NCBI RefSeq assembly: GCF_036492635.1
Contig: NZ_AP025305.1
Coordinates: 558,001-622,000, forward strand
DNA length: 64,000 nucleotides
Direction of reading: 5' to 3'
Source of the DNA: Aureibacter tunicatorum
GTDB lineage: Bacteria; Bacteroidota; Bacteroidia; Cytophagales; Cyclobacteriaceae
Below are positions 40,034 to 52,503 of this stretch, piece by piece (within the stretch, counting starts at the first letter, position 1; every line of letters begins with the position of its first letter). The notes beneath the pieces are model-generated. The model saw nothing but the letters and a program-made list of their open reading frames with translations, was not told the origin of the DNA and did no database searches. Made by a program: the position numbers and the translations under genes.

Positions 40034-40552
40034 ATGTCCAATAATAATATCAAAGTAGTTAAGGCAAGCGAGCTTGATCTTAAAGAAAAGGTAGTAGCCA
40101 TCAAAAGGGTTGCTAAAGTAGTAAAAGGTGGACGTAGATTTAGCTTCTCTGCTATCGTGGTAGTAGGTAATGGTGATGGTATCGTAGGTTATGGTTTGGG
40201 TAAAGCAAACGAAGTGACTGACGCGATCACTAAAGGAGTTGATGACGCTAAGAAGAACCTTGTGAAAGTACCTGTGCTTAAAGGAACAGTGCCTCACGAA
40301 CAACTTGGTAAGTTTGGTGGCGGTAGAGTTTTCTTGAAGCCAGCTGCTCCGGGTACTGGAGTAATCGCCGGTGGTGCGATGCGTGCAGTGCTTGAGTCGG
40401 CGGGAGTTCATGACGTACTAGCGAAGTCTAAAGGATCGTCTAACCCGCATAACGTGGTTAAAGCAACATTTGACGCTTTGACTCAAATGAGAGATCCTCA
40501 GACTGTAGCGCAGCATAGAGGAGTAAGTTTAACTAAAGTTTTTAACGGTTAA
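40034..40552 (+). CDS. rpsE: 30S ribosomal protein S5
   Basis: 172 residues. Involved in decoding fidelity at the mRNA entrance. [21 protein letters not shown] (~25-45) and [10 protein letters not shown] are signatures. rpmD follows after 6 bases. Confidence 0.98.
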   Translation: MSNNNIKVVKASELDLKEKVVAIKRVAKVVKGGRRFSFSAIVVVGNGDGIVGYGLGKANEVTDAITKGVDDAKKNLVKVPVLKGTVPHEQLGKFGGGRVFLKPAAPGTGVIAGGAMRAVLESAGVHDVLAKSKGSSNPHNVVKATFDALTQMRDPQTVAQHRGVSLTKVFNG

Positions 40553-40558
40553 CTTGTT

Positions 40559-40735
40559 ATGGCAAAGATTAAGATTACTCAAGTGAGAAGCACAATTAAA
40601 AGACCACTTGATCAAAAAAGAACCATCACTGCTTTGGGTCTTGGTAAAATAAACAAGACTGTTGAAGTAGAAAATACTCCTCAAATTGCAGGTATGGTAA
40701 AAAAAGTTAGTCATTTGGTTTCTGTAACTGAATAA
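40559..40735 (+). CDS. rpmD: 50S ribosomal protein L30
   Basis: 58 residues, ATG at 40559 to TAA at 40733-40735. KIKITQVRSTIKRP at the start and TALGLGKINKTVEVENTPQI are the L30 core. Position between rpsE and rplO is the usual one. Confidence 0.96.
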   Translation: MAKIKITQVRSTIKRPLDQKRTITALGLGKINKTVEVENTPQIAGMVKKVSHLVSVTE

Positions 40736-40740
40736 TTATT

Positions 40741-41187
40741 ATGAAATTACATACATTAAGACCTGCAGAGGGTTCAACAAAAACTCGTAAGAGGATAGGA
40801 CGAGGACAAGGTTCAGGTAGAGGCGGTACTTCTACACGTGGACATAAAGGTGCTAAGTCAAGATCAGGATACTCTCAAAAATTAGGATTCGAAGGTGGAC
40901 AGATGCCTCTTCAAAGAAGAGTGCCTAAGTTCGGTTTCAAAAACCCTAACAGAGTAGAGTACAAACCTGTGAATCTTTCAGTTATTCAAGCATTGGCAGA
41001 GAAGACTGGAGCTGCTGAGATCACATTGGAAGTGTTGAGAGAAAACGGAATCGTTGGAAAGAATGATTTGGTGAAAATCTTGGCGAATGGTGAACTAACA
41101 GCTAAAGTTGATCTAAAGGCAAATAAGTTTTCAGCGAAAGCCGTTGAAGTTATCGAAAAATTAGGTGGTACTACTACTGTAATTTAA
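40741..41187 (+). CDS. rplO: 50S ribosomal protein L15
   Basis: 148 residues. Late-assembly protein. The Gly/Arg-rich N-terminal extension RIGRGQGSGRGGTSTRGHKG (~20-39) and GGQMPLQRRVPKFGF (~57-71) are signatures. secY starts 2 bases later. Confidence 0.98.
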   Translation: MKLHTLRPAEGSTKTRKRIGRGQGSGRGGTSTRGHKGAKSRSGYSQKLGFEGGQMPLQRRVPKFGFKNPNRVEYKPVNLSVIQALAEKTGAAEITLEVLRENGIVGKNDLVKILANGELTAKVDLKANKFSAKAVEVIEKLGGTTTVI

Positions 41188-41189
41188 TT

Positions 41190-42515
41190 ATGAAAAAATT
41201 TATTTCTACTGTAAAAAATATTTTTGCTATCCAGGATTTAAGGACGAGGATTCTTAATACTTTGGGCTTTTTGATAATTTTTAGATTGGGCTCATTTGTG
41301 GTATTGCCGGGTGTAAACCCTGACGCACTGACAAAAGCCTCTGGTGGCATATTAGGATTGTTAAATACTTTCCTAGGCGGAGCGTTCAACAATGCCTCAA
41401 TATTCGGTTTAGGGATCATGCCTTATATATCTGCTTCTATCGTGTTGCAGTTATTGACTATAGCAGTTCCTTATTTCCAAAAGATGCAAAAAGAGGGTGA
41501 ATCTGGTAGAAATAAAATTAATCAAATTACAAGAGTACTTACTATTGCGATCACACTTGCGCAAGGTGTTGGATATGTATCAGGCACTATCCCTAAGGAT
41601 GCTGTCATGATTGATTACACGTTCTTCACGATTTCATCTGTTATCATTCTTACTGCTGGAACAATGTTCTGCATGTGGATTGGTGAAAAGATTACTGACA
41701 AAGGTATAGGTAACGGTATCTCTATGTTAATCATGGTAGGTATCATATCAAGATTCCCTGGCTCATTCATTGGTGAGGCTTTGACTAGAGGCATGGGTGG
41801 AGCTTTAGGCTTTATTCTTGAGATTGTAGCTTTGTTTTTCGTGGTTATGGGCGTTGTAATGCTTACTCAAGCAACTAGACGTATCCCTATCCAGTACGCT
41901 AAGCAAATAGCTGGTGGAGCTAAGGCTTATGGCGGACAGCGCAAGTATTTACCTCTTAAAGTGAATGCTGCTGGAGTTATGCCAATCATTTTCGCTCAGG
42001 CATTGATGTTTTTGCCTGCGTTGTTGGCTGGTATTTGGTCGGATACAAGTGATTTGGCCGCTTCAATTGGTAGCACGTTTTCGGATTTCACATCTTGGCA
42101 GTATAACTTAGTGTTTGCGATATTGATTATTGTTTTCACATTCTTCTATACAGCTATCACAATTAGTCCTAGACAAATTTCTGAAGATTTGAAGAGAAAC
42201 GGTGGTTTCATTCCTGGAGTGAAGCCTGGGCAACAAACGGAAGAGTATCTTGACGATGTATTGACAAGAATCACACTTCCAGGTTCATTTTTCTTGGCCT
42301 TTGTTGCAATTATTCCAGCTTTTGCTCGTTTAGCAGGGGTGGGAACGGATTTCGCTCAATTCTTCGGCGGTACTAGCCTTTTGATTATGGTGGGAGTAGT
42401 GCTTGACACGCTTCAACAAGTTGAAAGCTACCTGTTGATGGGACATTATGAAGGAATGATGAAGTCTGGCAACGTAAAAGGAGGTAATTCGCAAGATAAT
42501 ATTGCAGTAGCCTAA
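41190..42515 (+). CDS. secY: preprotein translocase subunit SecY
   Basis: 441 residues with ten predicted transmembrane helices. It forms the protein-conducting channel with SecE (encoded at 17187). Plug region and the cytoplasmic loop IPIQYAKQIAGG (~230-241) and the ISEDLKRNGGFIPGVKPGQ loop (~329-347) are typical. map begins 2 bases later. Confidence 0.98.
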   Translation: MKKFISTVKNIFAIQDLRTRILNTLGFLIIFRLGSFVVLPGVNPDALTKASGGILGLLNTFLGGAFNNASIFGLGIMPYISASIVLQLLTIAVPYFQKMQKEGESGRNKINQITRVLTIAITLAQGVGYVSGTIPKDAVMIDYTFFTISSVIILTAGTMFCMWIGEKITDKGIGNGISMLIMVGIISRFPGSFIGEALTRGMGGALGFILEIVALFFVVMGVVMLTQATRRIPIQYAKQIAGGAKAYGGQRKYLPLKVNAAGVMPIIFAQALMFLPALLAGIWSDTSDLAASIGSTFSDFTSWQYNLVFAILIIVFTFFYTAITISPRQISEDLKRNGGFIPGVKPGQQTEEYLDDVLTRITLPGSFFLAFVAIIPAFARLAGVGTDFAQFFGGTSLLIMVGVVLDTLQQVESYLLMGHYEGMMKSGNVKGGNSQDNIAVA

Positions 42516-42517
42516 GC

Positions 42518-43291
42518 ATGATTAAATATAAAACTGAAAAGGAAATACAGCTTATAAAAGAAAGCGCTGAGATATTAGGAAAAGCCCATGGTTTGGTCGC
42601 ATCAAAGATCAAACCTGGGGTTTCTACTTTAGAGTTAGATCAGATCGCTTACGATTATATAGTCAAAGAAGGTGGCAAGCCTTCTTTCAAGGGATACAAT
42701 GGTTTCCCTTTTACTTTATGTATTTCTGTTAATGAGAATGTAGTCCATGGATTTCCCTCTGACTATAAGTTGAAGGATGGAGATATAATCTCAGTTGATT
42801 GTGGAGTTTTTTATAAAGGATTTCACAGCGATTGCGCTTATACTTATCCTGTAGGTGAAGTGGATGAAGAGGTCATGGATCTTTTGAAAAGAACTAAAGA
42901 GTCTCTTTATATCGGTATCGAGCAAGCCAAGGAAGGCAAGCGAATCGGAGATATTGGATTTGAGATTCAGAAGTACTGCGAAGGATTCGGATACGGTGTT
43001 GTTCGTGAGTTGGTAGGACATGGTTTGGGTAGAAATTTGCATGAGAGCCCTGAGGTGCCTAACTTTGGGATTCGAGGCAAAGGACCTAAGTTGAAATCCG
43101 GTTTGGTCATTGCGATTGAGCCGATGATAAATTTGGGAACCAAGCAAGTAGTGTTGGAGTCTGACGGTTGGACAATTAGAACAACTGACAGAAAACCATC
43201 CGCTCATTTTGAGCATACTGTTGGTATCATTAATGGACAAACAGAAATATTAACCACACATAAATACATAGAGGAGTATTTTAATATTTAG
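42518..43291 (+). CDS. map: type I methionine aminopeptidase
   Basis: 257 residues. Removes the initiator methionine from nascent proteins. The metal ligands are in SVDCGVF and HSDCAYT (aspartates ~90 and ~101), the [12 protein letters not shown] histidine (~167), and the later glutamates in IAIEPM and the FEHTVGI segment. In the spc cluster between secY and infA. Confidence 0.97.
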   Translation: MIKYKTEKEIQLIKESAEILGKAHGLVASKIKPGVSTLELDQIAYDYIVKEGGKPSFKGYNGFPFTLCISVNENVVHGFPSDYKLKDGDIISVDCGVFYKGFHSDCAYTYPVGEVDEEVMDLLKRTKESLYIGIEQAKEGKRIGDIGFEIQKYCEGFGYGVVRELVGHGLGRNLHESPEVPNFGIRGKGPKLKSGLVIAIEPMINLGTKQVVLESDGWTIRTTDRKPSAHFEHTVGIINGQTEILTTHKYIEEYFNI

Positions 43292-43295
43292 TTTT

Positions 43296-43514
43296 ATGGC
43301 AAAGCAAGCATCTATCGAGCAAGATGGTAAAATTCTGGAGGCGTTATCCAACGCCACTTTTCGTGTTCAGCTTGAAAATGGACATGAAATAATAGCGCAT
43401 ATTTCAGGGAAAATGAGAATGAATTATATCAAAATTCTTCCTGGAGACCGTGTGAAGTTGGAGATGTCGCCTTACGATTTGACTAAAGGAAGAATCGTTT
43501 ATAGATATAAGTAA
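43296..43514 (+). CDS. infA: translation initiation factor IF-1
   Basis: 72 residues. OB-fold factor that blocks the A site during initiation. The segments [25 protein letters not shown] and [12 protein letters not shown] match the family. rpmJ starts 6 bases later. Confidence 0.98.
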   Translation: MAKQASIEQDGKILEALSNATFRVQLENGHEIIAHISGKMRMNYIKILPGDRVKLEMSPYDLTKGRIVYRYK

Positions 43515-43520
43515 AAAGTT

Positions 43521-43637
43521 ATGAAAGTTAGAGCTTCAATCAAAAAGCGTAGCGCGGATTGTAAAATTATTCGTAGAAAAGGTAAACTCTACATAATAAA
43601 CAAAGCCAATCCAAGATTTAAACAAAGACAAGGTTAA
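43521..43637 (+). CDS. rpmJ: 50S ribosomal protein L36, zinc-free form
   Basis: 38 residues. MKVRASIKK at the start and NPRFKQRQG at the end identify L36. Of the four zinc ligands in the classical protein (C-x2-C, C, H) only the second cysteine (residue 14) remains; the others are S, N and F. So it is a C-minus form, like the S14 in this cluster. Confidence 0.96.
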   Translation: MKVRASIKKRSADCKIIRRKGKLYIINKANPRFKQRQG

Positions 43638-43649
43638 TTTTAAAACATT

Positions 43650-44027
43650 ATGGCAAGAATTTCTGGCGTTGATATCCCGGATAACAAAAGGGGTGTAGTC
43701 GCATTAACGTACATTTTCGGTATTGGAAGAAGCCTAGCATCAGCAATTTTGTCTGAGGCTGGAGTTAGCGAAGAAAAAAAAGTAGGAGAGTGGTCTGATG
43801 ATGAGTCTCAAGCTATTCGTGGTATTATAGCGGACAACTATAAGACTGAGGGTGAGCTTAAGTCTGAAGTACAGCTTAGCATTAAGCGTTTGATGGACAT
43901 CGGTTGCTATAGAGGTTTAAGACACAGAAAAGGTCTTCCTCTAAGAGGACAACGTACCAAGAATAACGCAAGAACAAGAAAAGGTAAGCGTAAAACGGTT
44001 GCCAATAAGAAAAAAGCTACTAAATAA
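43650..44027 (+). CDS. rpsM: 30S ribosomal protein S13
   Basis: 125 residues. Head protein in the intersubunit bridge. [22 protein letters not shown] at the start and [25 protein letters not shown] (~88-112) are signatures. First of the alpha-operon set. rpsK follows after 10 bases. Confidence 0.98.
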   Translation: MARISGVDIPDNKRGVVALTYIFGIGRSLASAILSEAGVSEEKKVGEWSDDESQAIRGIIADNYKTEGELKSEVQLSIKRLMDIGCYRGLRHRKGLPLRGQRTKNNARTRKGKRKTVANKKKATK

Positions 44028-44037
44028 TCATTAAGAT

Positions 44038-44430
44038 ATGGCTCAGAAGAGAAAAGATAAAGCTAAAAAAAGAGTTGTGCAGATCTCAGCTGTAGGTCAA
44101 GTTCACATCAAAGCTTCTTTCAACAACATTATTATCTCTATCACTAACGAAACAGGTCAAGTAATCTCTTGGGCTTCAGCTGGTAAAATGGGATTCAGAG
44201 GATCTAAGAAGAATACTCCTTATGCTGCTCAAACTGCAGCTCAGGATTGCGGTCAAAAAGCGCATGACTTGGGTCTAAGAAAGGTTGAGGTATTTGTTAA
44301 AGGTCCTGGTGCAGGTAGAGAGTCTGCTATCAGAACTATCCAGAACTTGGGTATCGAAGTAACTGCTATCAAGGATGTTACTCCTCTACCACACAATGGA
44401 TGTAGACCTCCAAAGAGAAGAAGAGTTTAA
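44038..44430 (+). CDS. rpsK: 30S ribosomal protein S11
   Basis: 130 residues. Platform protein near the E site. [20 protein letters not shown] (~59-78) and the C-terminal [13 protein letters not shown] are signatures. rpsD follows after 24 bases. Confidence 0.98.
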   Translation: MAQKRKDKAKKRVVQISAVGQVHIKASFNNIIISITNETGQVISWASAGKMGFRGSKKNTPYAAQTAAQDCGQKAHDLGLRKVEVFVKGPGAGRESAIRTIQNLGIEVTAIKDVTPLPHNGCRPPKRRRV

Positions 44431-44454
44431 TAATTATTTAACCGAAAGAAAAGA

Positions 44455-45060
44455 ATGGCTAGATATAGAGGCCCAAAGGCTAAAATTGCGAGAAGATTTA
44501 ATGACCCAATTTTCGGGCCAAGTAAAGCTTTGCAAAACAAAAGCTACCCTCCAGGGCAACACGGTAGAGGTAGAAGAAAAAAACAGTCTGAATACGCTCT
44601 TCAGTTGATGGAAAAGCAAAAAGCTAAGTACACTTACGGCGTATTGGAAAGACAATTCGCTAACTTGTTCGATAAAGCTTCAAGAAAGAGTGGTATTACA
44701 GGTACGATTTTGCTTCAGTTGTTGGAGTCTAGATTGGACAACGTTGTATATAGACTAGGTATCGCTCCTACGAGAAGAGCTGCAAGACAGTTGGTTTCTC
44801 ACAAGCATATCTTCGTGAATGGCGAACTAGTAAACATCCCTTCATTCCAAGTTAAAATTGGTGACATCGTTTCTGTAAGAGAGCGTTCTAAGTCTCTTGA
44901 GAATGTTACTAACAGCTTGGCGGCAAATGCGGGCAAAAGAGGCCCATGGTTGGAGTGGGATAATTCACAATTAGCTGGTAAGATGATTGCTTTACCACAA
45001 AGAGAGGAGATCCCAGAAAATATCCAAGAGCAATTAATTGTCGAATTGTATTCTAAATAA
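44455..45060 (+). CDS. rpsD: 30S ribosomal protein S4
   Basis: 201 residues. Nucleates small-subunit assembly. The N-terminal segment [14 protein letters not shown] and the S4 RNA-binding domain [30 protein letters not shown] (~95-124). In other bacteria S4 controls the alpha operon. Confidence 0.98.
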   Translation: MARYRGPKAKIARRFNDPIFGPSKALQNKSYPPGQHGRGRRKKQSEYALQLMEKQKAKYTYGVLERQFANLFDKASRKSGITGTILLQLLESRLDNVVYRLGIAPTRRAARQLVSHKHIFVNGELVNIPSFQVKIGDIVSVRERSKSLENVTNSLAANAGKRGPWLEWDNSQLAGKMIALPQREEIPENIQEQLIVELYSK

Positions 45061-45091
45061 TAACTTATTACTTGAAAATAAATATTTTACT

Positions 45092-46084
45092 ATGTCTATT
45101 TTAGCTTTCCAAATGCCCGAGAAAGTGGTAATGGAAAAGGCCGATGATTTTCGCGGACTTTTCACCTTCAAACCACTTGAAAAAGGATACGGAGTTACTA
45201 TTGGTAATGCGCTTAGAAGAATCCTTTTGTCTTCTTTAGAGGGGTATGCCGTTACTGGTATCAAAATACCTGACGTATTGCATGAGTTCTCCACTATTGA
45301 AGGTGTGGTAGAAGATGTGGCGGAAATCATTTTGAATGTCAAGATGATTAGATTCAAAAAAGTCTCAGACATAGTAGAGAATAAGTTAAACGTCAGTCTA
45401 AAAGGACAAAGAACGTTCACTGCGGGTGATATCGCTAAATTCACTTCGTCATTTGAAATTTTGAACCCGGACTTGGTGATTTGCAATCTTGACGAATCAA
45501 AAGAGTTTGAGATCGAATTGACAATCGACAAAGGAAGAGGTTACCTTCCTGCGGAGGAAAACAAGCCGTCTGAGCAAATCTTCGGTTTTATTCCTGTAGA
45601 CGCTATTTTCACGCCGATCAAAAACGTGAAATTCAGCGTTGAGAACACTCGTGTCGAGCAAAAGACTGACTACGAACAATTAACTTTGGATATTGAATCT
45701 GATGGATCTATCCATCCGGAGGAGGCGCTTAAAGGTGCTGCCAATATCCTTATCAAACACTTTGCTTTATTCTCTTCAGATTCATCACTTATTCTAGAGA
45801 CAGGAGATAGTAGTGAACAAGAACCGATAGATGAGGAGATGCTACATATGCGTAAGCTTCTTAAGACTGCGTTAAATGATCTTGACCTTTCAGTGAGAGC
45901 ATACAATTGCTTGAAAGCTGCTGATGTTAAGTCATTGGGCGACTTGGTGAGCCTTGAGATTTCAGACATGATGAAGTTCAGAAACTTCGGTAAGAAATCT
46001 TTGGCTGAGCTAGAGACGCTTGTAGCAGATAAGGGGTTGACTTTCGGTATGGATCTGTCTAAGTATAAACTAGATGAAGACTAA
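45092..46084 (+). CDS. rpoA: DNA-directed RNA polymerase subunit alpha
   Basis: 330 residues. Dimerises to start polymerase assembly. N-terminal domain with [20 protein letters not shown] (~34-53) and a C-terminal domain (~250-325) with [23 protein letters not shown]. Start ATG 45092 is the conserved one; an in-frame upstream ATG at 45038 lies inside rpsD. rplQ begins 6 bases after the stop. Confidence 0.98.
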   Translation: MSILAFQMPEKVVMEKADDFRGLFTFKPLEKGYGVTIGNALRRILLSSLEGYAVTGIKIPDVLHEFSTIEGVVEDVAEIILNVKMIRFKKVSDIVENKLNVSLKGQRTFTAGDIAKFTSSFEILNPDLVICNLDESKEFEIELTIDKGRGYLPAEENKPSEQIFGFIPVDAIFTPIKNVKFSVENTRVEQKTDYEQLTLDIESDGSIHPEEALKGAANILIKHFALFSSDSSLILETGDSSEQEPIDEEMLHMRKLLKTALNDLDLSVRAYNCLKAADVKSLGDLVSLEISDMMKFRNFGKKSLAELETLVADKGLTFGMDLSKYKLDED

Positions 46085-46090
46085 TTTAAA

Positions 46091-46582
46091 ATGAGACACG
46101 GAAAGAAATTCAATCATTTAGGAAGAACAGCCTCCCACAGAAAAGCAATGCTTTCTAACATGGCTACTTCCTTGATACTAAATAAAAGAATTCAGACTAC
46201 TGTTGCTAAAGCTAAAGCTTTAAGAAAGTACGTTGAGCCATTAATCACAAGAAGCAAGGACGATACTACACACTCAAGAAGAGTAGTATTCTCATACTTG
46301 CAAAATAAAGAGTCAGTAAAAGAGCTTTTCGATAATGTATCGACAAAAGTTGCTTCTAGACCTGGAGGTTACACAAGAATCATCAAATTGGGTAATCGTC
46401 TTGGTGACAACGCTGACATTTGCTTGATTGAGCTTGTGGACTTCAACGAGGTTCTAGTGCAAGAGTCTTCTGCTGCTGCCGCTCCTAAGACGAGAAGAAG
46501 CCGTAGAGGAGGTTCTGCTAAGAAGTCTGATGAGGCTGGAAACAATACAGAAGTTTCTAACGAAGAAGGTTCTGATGCATAA
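46091..46582 (+). CDS. rplQ: 50S ribosomal protein L17 with C-terminal extension
   Basis: 163 residues. [20 protein letters not shown] at the start and [26 protein letters not shown] (~94-119) identify L17. The last ~40 residues are an Ala/Lys/Glu-rich low-complexity tail, common in this phylum and absent from the E. coli protein. Last gene before a strong terminator. Confidence 0.97.
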   Translation: MRHGKKFNHLGRTASHRKAMLSNMATSLILNKRIQTTVAKAKALRKYVEPLITRSKDDTTHSRRVVFSYLQNKESVKELFDNVSTKVASRPGGYTRIIKLGNRLGDNADICLIELVDFNEVLVQESSAAAAPKTRRSRRGGSAKKSDEAGNNTEVSNEEGSDA

Positions 46583-46596
46583 TTATTGAAAATATC

Positions 46597-46631
46597 GCAA
46601 AAAGGGATTAGGCTTACTAATCCCTTTTTTT
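46597..46631 (+). terminator. terminator of the ribosomal protein cluster
   Basis: A perfect 11-bp stem (46601-46611 with 46617-46627, loop GCTTA) overlapping a run of seven T residues, 18 bases after rplQ. Confidence 0.93.
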
Positions 46632-46717
46632 ATAACCTTTTGTGTCTATGATGATGTGCGTCATGGTCAATTGAAATGATACTTTATTAATTTTACGGAC
46701 ATAAGAAGAGAAATTAG

Positions 46718-49115
<2,398 letters not shown>

Positions 49116-49143
49116 TAAAATATAAGAATTTAATTCTTAAAAT

Positions 49144-49174
49144 AAAGGCTCCGAATTTGCTTCGGAGCCTTTTC
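49144..49174 (+). terminator. terminator of carA-eno
   Basis: AAAGGCTCCGAA and TTCGGAGCCTTT form a perfect 12-bp stem around TTTGC, followed by T residues, 29 bases after the eno stop. Confidence 0.93.
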
Positions 49175-49286
49175 TGTTTTCCATTCAATTTTTTTTATCT
49201 ATATTTAAGATGTTAGCATTTTTTTTTGATCTAAATATATTTTTTTGACTGTTGTTGTATTTGGGAATTTTATTTGAGTGATATCA

Positions 49287-49580
49287 ATGATAAAGAGAAT
49301 ACCCCCTATTTTTAGGAACTTCTATGTGATGGCAAGCTTGATTTTTGCTGTATGGATGTTGTTTTTCGACTCAAATGACCTGATTAGCCAATTTAAGCTT
49401 AGGAGGAAATTGAGTCAGCTTTCAGGGCAAAGAGAGTACTTTTTAAAAGAAATTGAAAAGATAAAGAAAGACCGTGAAGAGTTGATGAATAATAAGGAAC
49501 TTTTGGAAAAGTTTGCCAGAGAGAGGTATCTAATGAAAAAAGATGGTGAAGATATTTATATCATAGAATATGAAGATTGA
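49287..49580 (+). CDS. septum formation initiator family protein (DivIC/FtsB-like)
   Basis: 97 residues. One transmembrane helix (~13-30), then a coiled coil (~35-75) and a short C-terminal motif ERYLMKKDGEDIYII typical of the DivIC/FtsB family, which bridges FtsQ and FtsL in the divisome. Start ATG 49287 is preferred to the GTG at 49278. It follows enolase, as ftsB does in several other bacteria, though a terminator separates them here. Confidence 0.88.
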   Translation: MIKRIPPIFRNFYVMASLIFAVWMLFFDSNDLISQFKLRRKLSQLSGQREYFLKEIEKIKKDREELMNNKELLEKFARERYLMKKDGEDIYIIEYED

Positions 49581-49602
49581 TTTATAAAAACTCTAAAATA
49601 TA

Positions 49603-50229
49603 ATGGATATGAAAATACACTTTACGAAAATTTTAGCTTTTCTGGCTTTGATGCTTTTTAATTTGGAGCTTTCAGCGCAATATTTTCCAGCATCAGACTC
49701 TACGAATGTGCAAGTGCAGGAAAACAAAAAGAACAAAGCTAGTAGAAACTTAAACACCAAGTCATTTTGGGATGATGTGTATTTTGGAGGCAACTTTGGC
49801 TTGTCGTTTGGTAATCAAGCAACTTCAGTACTTGTAGAGCCCTTAGCAGGTTATAATTTTACCGAAAGATTTTCAGGAGGCCTAGGAATATCTTACCAAT
49901 ATTATAGTTATAAAGATTATTTTGGCGTAAAGCAGGAGAGTAATATTTATGGAGGAAAGATATTTTCAAGATATAGAGTTTTAGAAAATATTTTTGTCCA
50001 TGGTGAATTTGAAAACTTAAGTTATCAAAGAGTAATTAGTAGAGATTCCACTGGGAAATATGAGTACCTACGAGAGTGGATTCCAGGTTTGTTTTTTGGA
50101 GGTGGATTTTTTCAACCTTTTGGGAAAAAAGGCGGAATGTCTTTGATGGTTCTATACAATGTTCTTTATGATGAAAATACATCACCGTATCCAGAGCCTT
50201 ATGTTATCAGAGCTGGATTTACTTTTTAG
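49603..50229 (+). CDS. outer-membrane beta-barrel protein, unknown function
   Basis: 208 residues. Signal peptide ending SAQ (~residue 25), a short polar stretch, then alternating aromatic strands of an eight-stranded type barrel (VYFGGNFGLSFG, LEPLAGYNFTERFSGGLGISYQYYSY and so on) ending with phenylalanine, the usual outer-membrane assembly signal. ATG 49609 is an equally possible start. It is 22 bases after the divisome gene. No ligand or partner is evident. Confidence 0.75.
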   Translation: MDMKIHFTKILAFLALMLFNLELSAQYFPASDSTNVQVQENKKNKASRNLNTKSFWDDVYFGGNFGLSFGNQATSVLVEPLAGYNFTERFSGGLGISYQYYSYKDYFGVKQESNIYGGKIFSRYRVLENIFVHGEFENLSYQRVISRDSTGKYEYLREWIPGLFFGGGFFQPFGKKGGMSLMVLYNVLYDENTSPYPEPYVIRAGFTF

Positions 50230-50238
50230 AAAATAAAA

Positions 50239-50262
50239 AAAGAGGCTTTTATTGGCCTCTTT
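50239..50262. terminator. bidirectional terminator between convergent genes
   Basis: AAAGAGGC and GCCTCTTT form an 8-bp stem with an 8-base loop between the barrel gene (plus) and the dehydrogenase (minus). A-rich on the left, T-rich on the right. It overlaps the last codons of the minus-strand gene. Confidence 0.8.
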
Positions 50263-51328
50263 CAAATTTTATTTCCATTTTTTTAGCTACGGATTCCAAG
50301 TCATCGACAACTGGGCCTAATAATGGGATTCCATTTTTTATTCGTTCTTGTTTGCTTAATCTTTCCGGATCGCCTGGAATAAGCACTTCTTTTTGACCTT
50401 CTACAGGTTCAGCGCTTCTAAATCTTCTAATCCAATTATCCATATGGGATTTGAACTCATCCGCAGGTCGGAATGCATCCACTCTCATGGCACCGAAGAA
50501 GTGGCCAAGCCCTTCGCCTACTGGATCATCAGGCAAAGGTAGAAAACTAACAAATGGAGGAGCCCAAGGGCCATAATTCGCTCCAGAAAGCACTGATGTT
50601 AGGATATCAACCATAGCGCCAAGGCAATACCCTTTATGGCTGCTATGCAATCTGTCTCCGCCTAATGGCAATAATGCGCCGCCAGCCTTAAGGCTATGGG
50701 GATCAGTGCTTATGTTTCCATCTTTGTCTTGAATCCAACCAGTAGGAGCTTCTTCTCCTTTGCGTTGAAGGATTTCCAATTTGCCATTGGCCGCTGTAGT
50801 TGTGGCAAAGTCAGCAACAAATGGAGGCTCTTGGTCCGCAGGAATAGCTACAGCTATAGGATTTGTTCCTAGAAGCCTTTCTTTTGAGAATGTAGGTGCT
50901 ACCAGAGGACTTGCATTGGTCATCGAGAAACCGATCATATCATGAGGCAATGCCATCATGGCATGATGGCCAGCGATTCCATAATGATTGGAGTTCTTAA
51001 CAGCTACCCAACCTGTCCCGACATTTGTGGATTTCTCTAAGGCTATTTGCATAGCTTTAGGAGCAACAACCAATCCCAACCCAGCGTCTCCGTCTACTGT
51101 GGCAGTGCTTGGAGTTTCATAGATAATTTTGATATTCGGTTTGGTGTTAATTCTTCCAGCTTCCCAAAGCCTTACATAGCCTATGAGTCTGGCTACACCA
51201 TGCGAATCTACACCGCTAAGGTCGGCATCAAGCAATACATTTGTAGCGGTGGTGGCGTCTTCTTCTGAGCATCCCATGCGCGCGAAGACTTCCAGAACGA
51301 ATTTATGAAGGTATTCGTATTGGTACAT
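50249..51328 (-). CDS. Ldh/MDH2-family NAD(P)-dependent 2-hydroxyacid dehydrogenase
   Basis: 359 residues of the YlbC/malate-lactate-ureidoglycolate dehydrogenase family, which is unrelated to classical Rossmann malate dehydrogenase. The catalytic histidine lies in DSHGV (~41), the substrate loop in NSNHYGIAGH (~111-120), and NADP contacts around FATTTAANGKLE. The C-terminal part contains GEGLGHFFGAM. Substrate (malate, sulfolactate, diketogulonate or other) cannot be told. It is the second minus-strand gene after the Ppx-like gene. Confidence 0.9.
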   Translation of the reverse strand: MYQYEYLHKFVLEVFARMGCSEEDATTATNVLLDADLSGVDSHGVARLIGYVRLWEAGRINTKPNIKIIYETPSTATVDGDAGLGLVVAPKAMQIALEKSTNVGTGWVAVKNSNHYGIAGHHAMMALPHDMIGFSMTNASPLVAPTFSKERLLGTNPIAVAIPADQEPPFVADFATTTAANGKLEILQRKGEEAPTGWIQDKDGNISTDPHSLKAGGALLPLGGDRLHSSHKGYCLGAMVDILTSVLSGANYGPWAPPFVSFLPLPDDPVGEGLGHFFGAMRVDAFRPADEFKSHMDNWIRRFRSAEPVEGQKEVLIPGDPERLSKQERIKNGIPLLGPVVDDLESVAKKMEIKFERGQ

Positions 51329-51419
51329 TTTATTAGAATTTTATCAAATCGAGTTTAATAAATGCCCTAGATGGCTAGGCTCGATTATTTGAAAATTTCC
51401 ACATGATTTGGTCGCGAAC

Positions 51420-52370
51420 TTAGTGTTTTTCTTCAAGGTATTTGAAGACAAGACCTTCTTTCATCGCGTAAGTAGAAACTCTTATGTGGTCTATATTGAG
51501 GCAATTTAATAAATATTCAATTAAGCAGGAAGCGACAACGATCATATCTGCTCTCATTGGAAGCATACCGGGTATGTTGATACGTTCGTCTTTGTCTTTT
51601 TTTATGAGATCTTGATGGATTTTATAATAAAAAGAAGCAGGAAGCTCATAGCTTGTTCTTAATGGATCCCCAATTTTTCCGATTTGCTTTTCATAAATTT
51701 CCGCCAAGGTATCAAATGATCCTGAAGATCCGATCAGTTCCCTGACATTGTTAGCTTTGCAAGCCTCTACGACTGGCATCGTAATCTCTTTTAAATAATT
51801 TGTAAGCTCATCAAGTTCATTTTGCGTTATAGGATCATTGATATGGAATTTGTCCAACATGCGCTGGGCACCCATTTCAATGCTTTTTTTCCATATTATT
51901 TCATTGTTATTGCAAATGATGTATTCGACACTTCCTCCTCCGATATCTACTACTAATGAATTTAGGCTTGGATACAATGGAAGAGCATGTTTTACCCCTT
52001 GGTAAATCAAGCTGGCTTCTTCCTCTCCTGTTATGACATGGATATCAAGATCAGTATATTCTTTGATTTGCTGAATGAAGTTTTCAGTGTTTTGAGCATT
52101 TCTTATAGCGCTGGTGCCCCCTGCGAAGACCATTTCAGAATTTACTTTATATTCGTCTATAGTTTGCTTAAAATAAAGTAATGTTTCCTTGGCTCTGTGA
52201 GTCGCTTCATCGGTTATTATACCCTTGCTGATACCTTGATGGCCTAATCTTACAGCGATTTTTTCTGTATAAATTATTTCAAAGGAACCCTCTTTGAGTT
52301 CAACAATTAGCAAATTAAAAGTATTTGTTCCAAGATCAATAATAGCAGCACGACGACTTCCCATATGCAT
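51420..52370 (-). CDS. Ppx/GppA family phosphatase
   Basis: 316 residues. ASKHA-fold exopolyphosphatase/guanosine pentaphosphatase family. Phosphate 1 loop IDLGTNTFNLL (~10-20), phosphate 2 loop VDIGGGSVEY (~140-149) and the GSSGSFD adenosine-region loop (~213). The C-terminal HD-like half of long Ppx proteins is missing, giving the short form common in Bacteroidota. It may tune polyphosphate or pppGpp levels. Start could also be ATG two codons later. Confidence 0.9.
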   Translation of the reverse strand: MHMGSRRAAIIDLGTNTFNLLIVELKEGSFEIIYTEKIAVRLGHQGISKGIITDEATHRAKETLLYFKQTIDEYKVNSEMVFAGGTSAIRNAQNTENFIQQIKEYTDLDIHVITGEEEASLIYQGVKHALPLYPSLNSLVVDIGGGSVEYIICNNNEIIWKKSIEMGAQRMLDKFHINDPITQNELDELTNYLKEITMPVVEACKANNVRELIGSSGSFDTLAEIYEKQIGKIGDPLRTSYELPASFYYKIHQDLIKKDKDERINIPGMLPMRADMIVVASCLIEYLLNCLNIDHIRVSTYAMKEGLVFKYLEEKH

Positions 52371-52388
52371 AAAAAGTAAGTAATGGTA

Positions 52389-52419
52389 TAAATATACTCT
52401 ATAAAGGCTTCAGGACAAA
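52389..52419 (-). promoter_or_regulatory. promoter of the Ppx-like gene
   Basis: On the minus strand TTTG (52419-52416), 19 bases, TATATTTA (52396-52389), one mismatch to TAnnTTTG. Spacing is ideal and the start codon is 19 bases from the box. Confidence 0.7.
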
Positions 52420-52503
52420 GTGAGACTATTGGAAAGCTTCGAAATTTGCCCATGAATGAAGTGGAATATTCTGATATAGCTTATATTGTTAGAGTTTTTG
52501 ATA

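Noticed and set aside
44375-44608. 77-codon ORF overlapping the rpsK-rpsD junction
   Set aside because: Covers two real ribosomal genes in another frame and has no homologous look.
45038-46084. Longer rpoA starting inside rpsD
   Set aside because: The conserved RpoA N-terminus starts at ATG 45092 after the rpsD stop.
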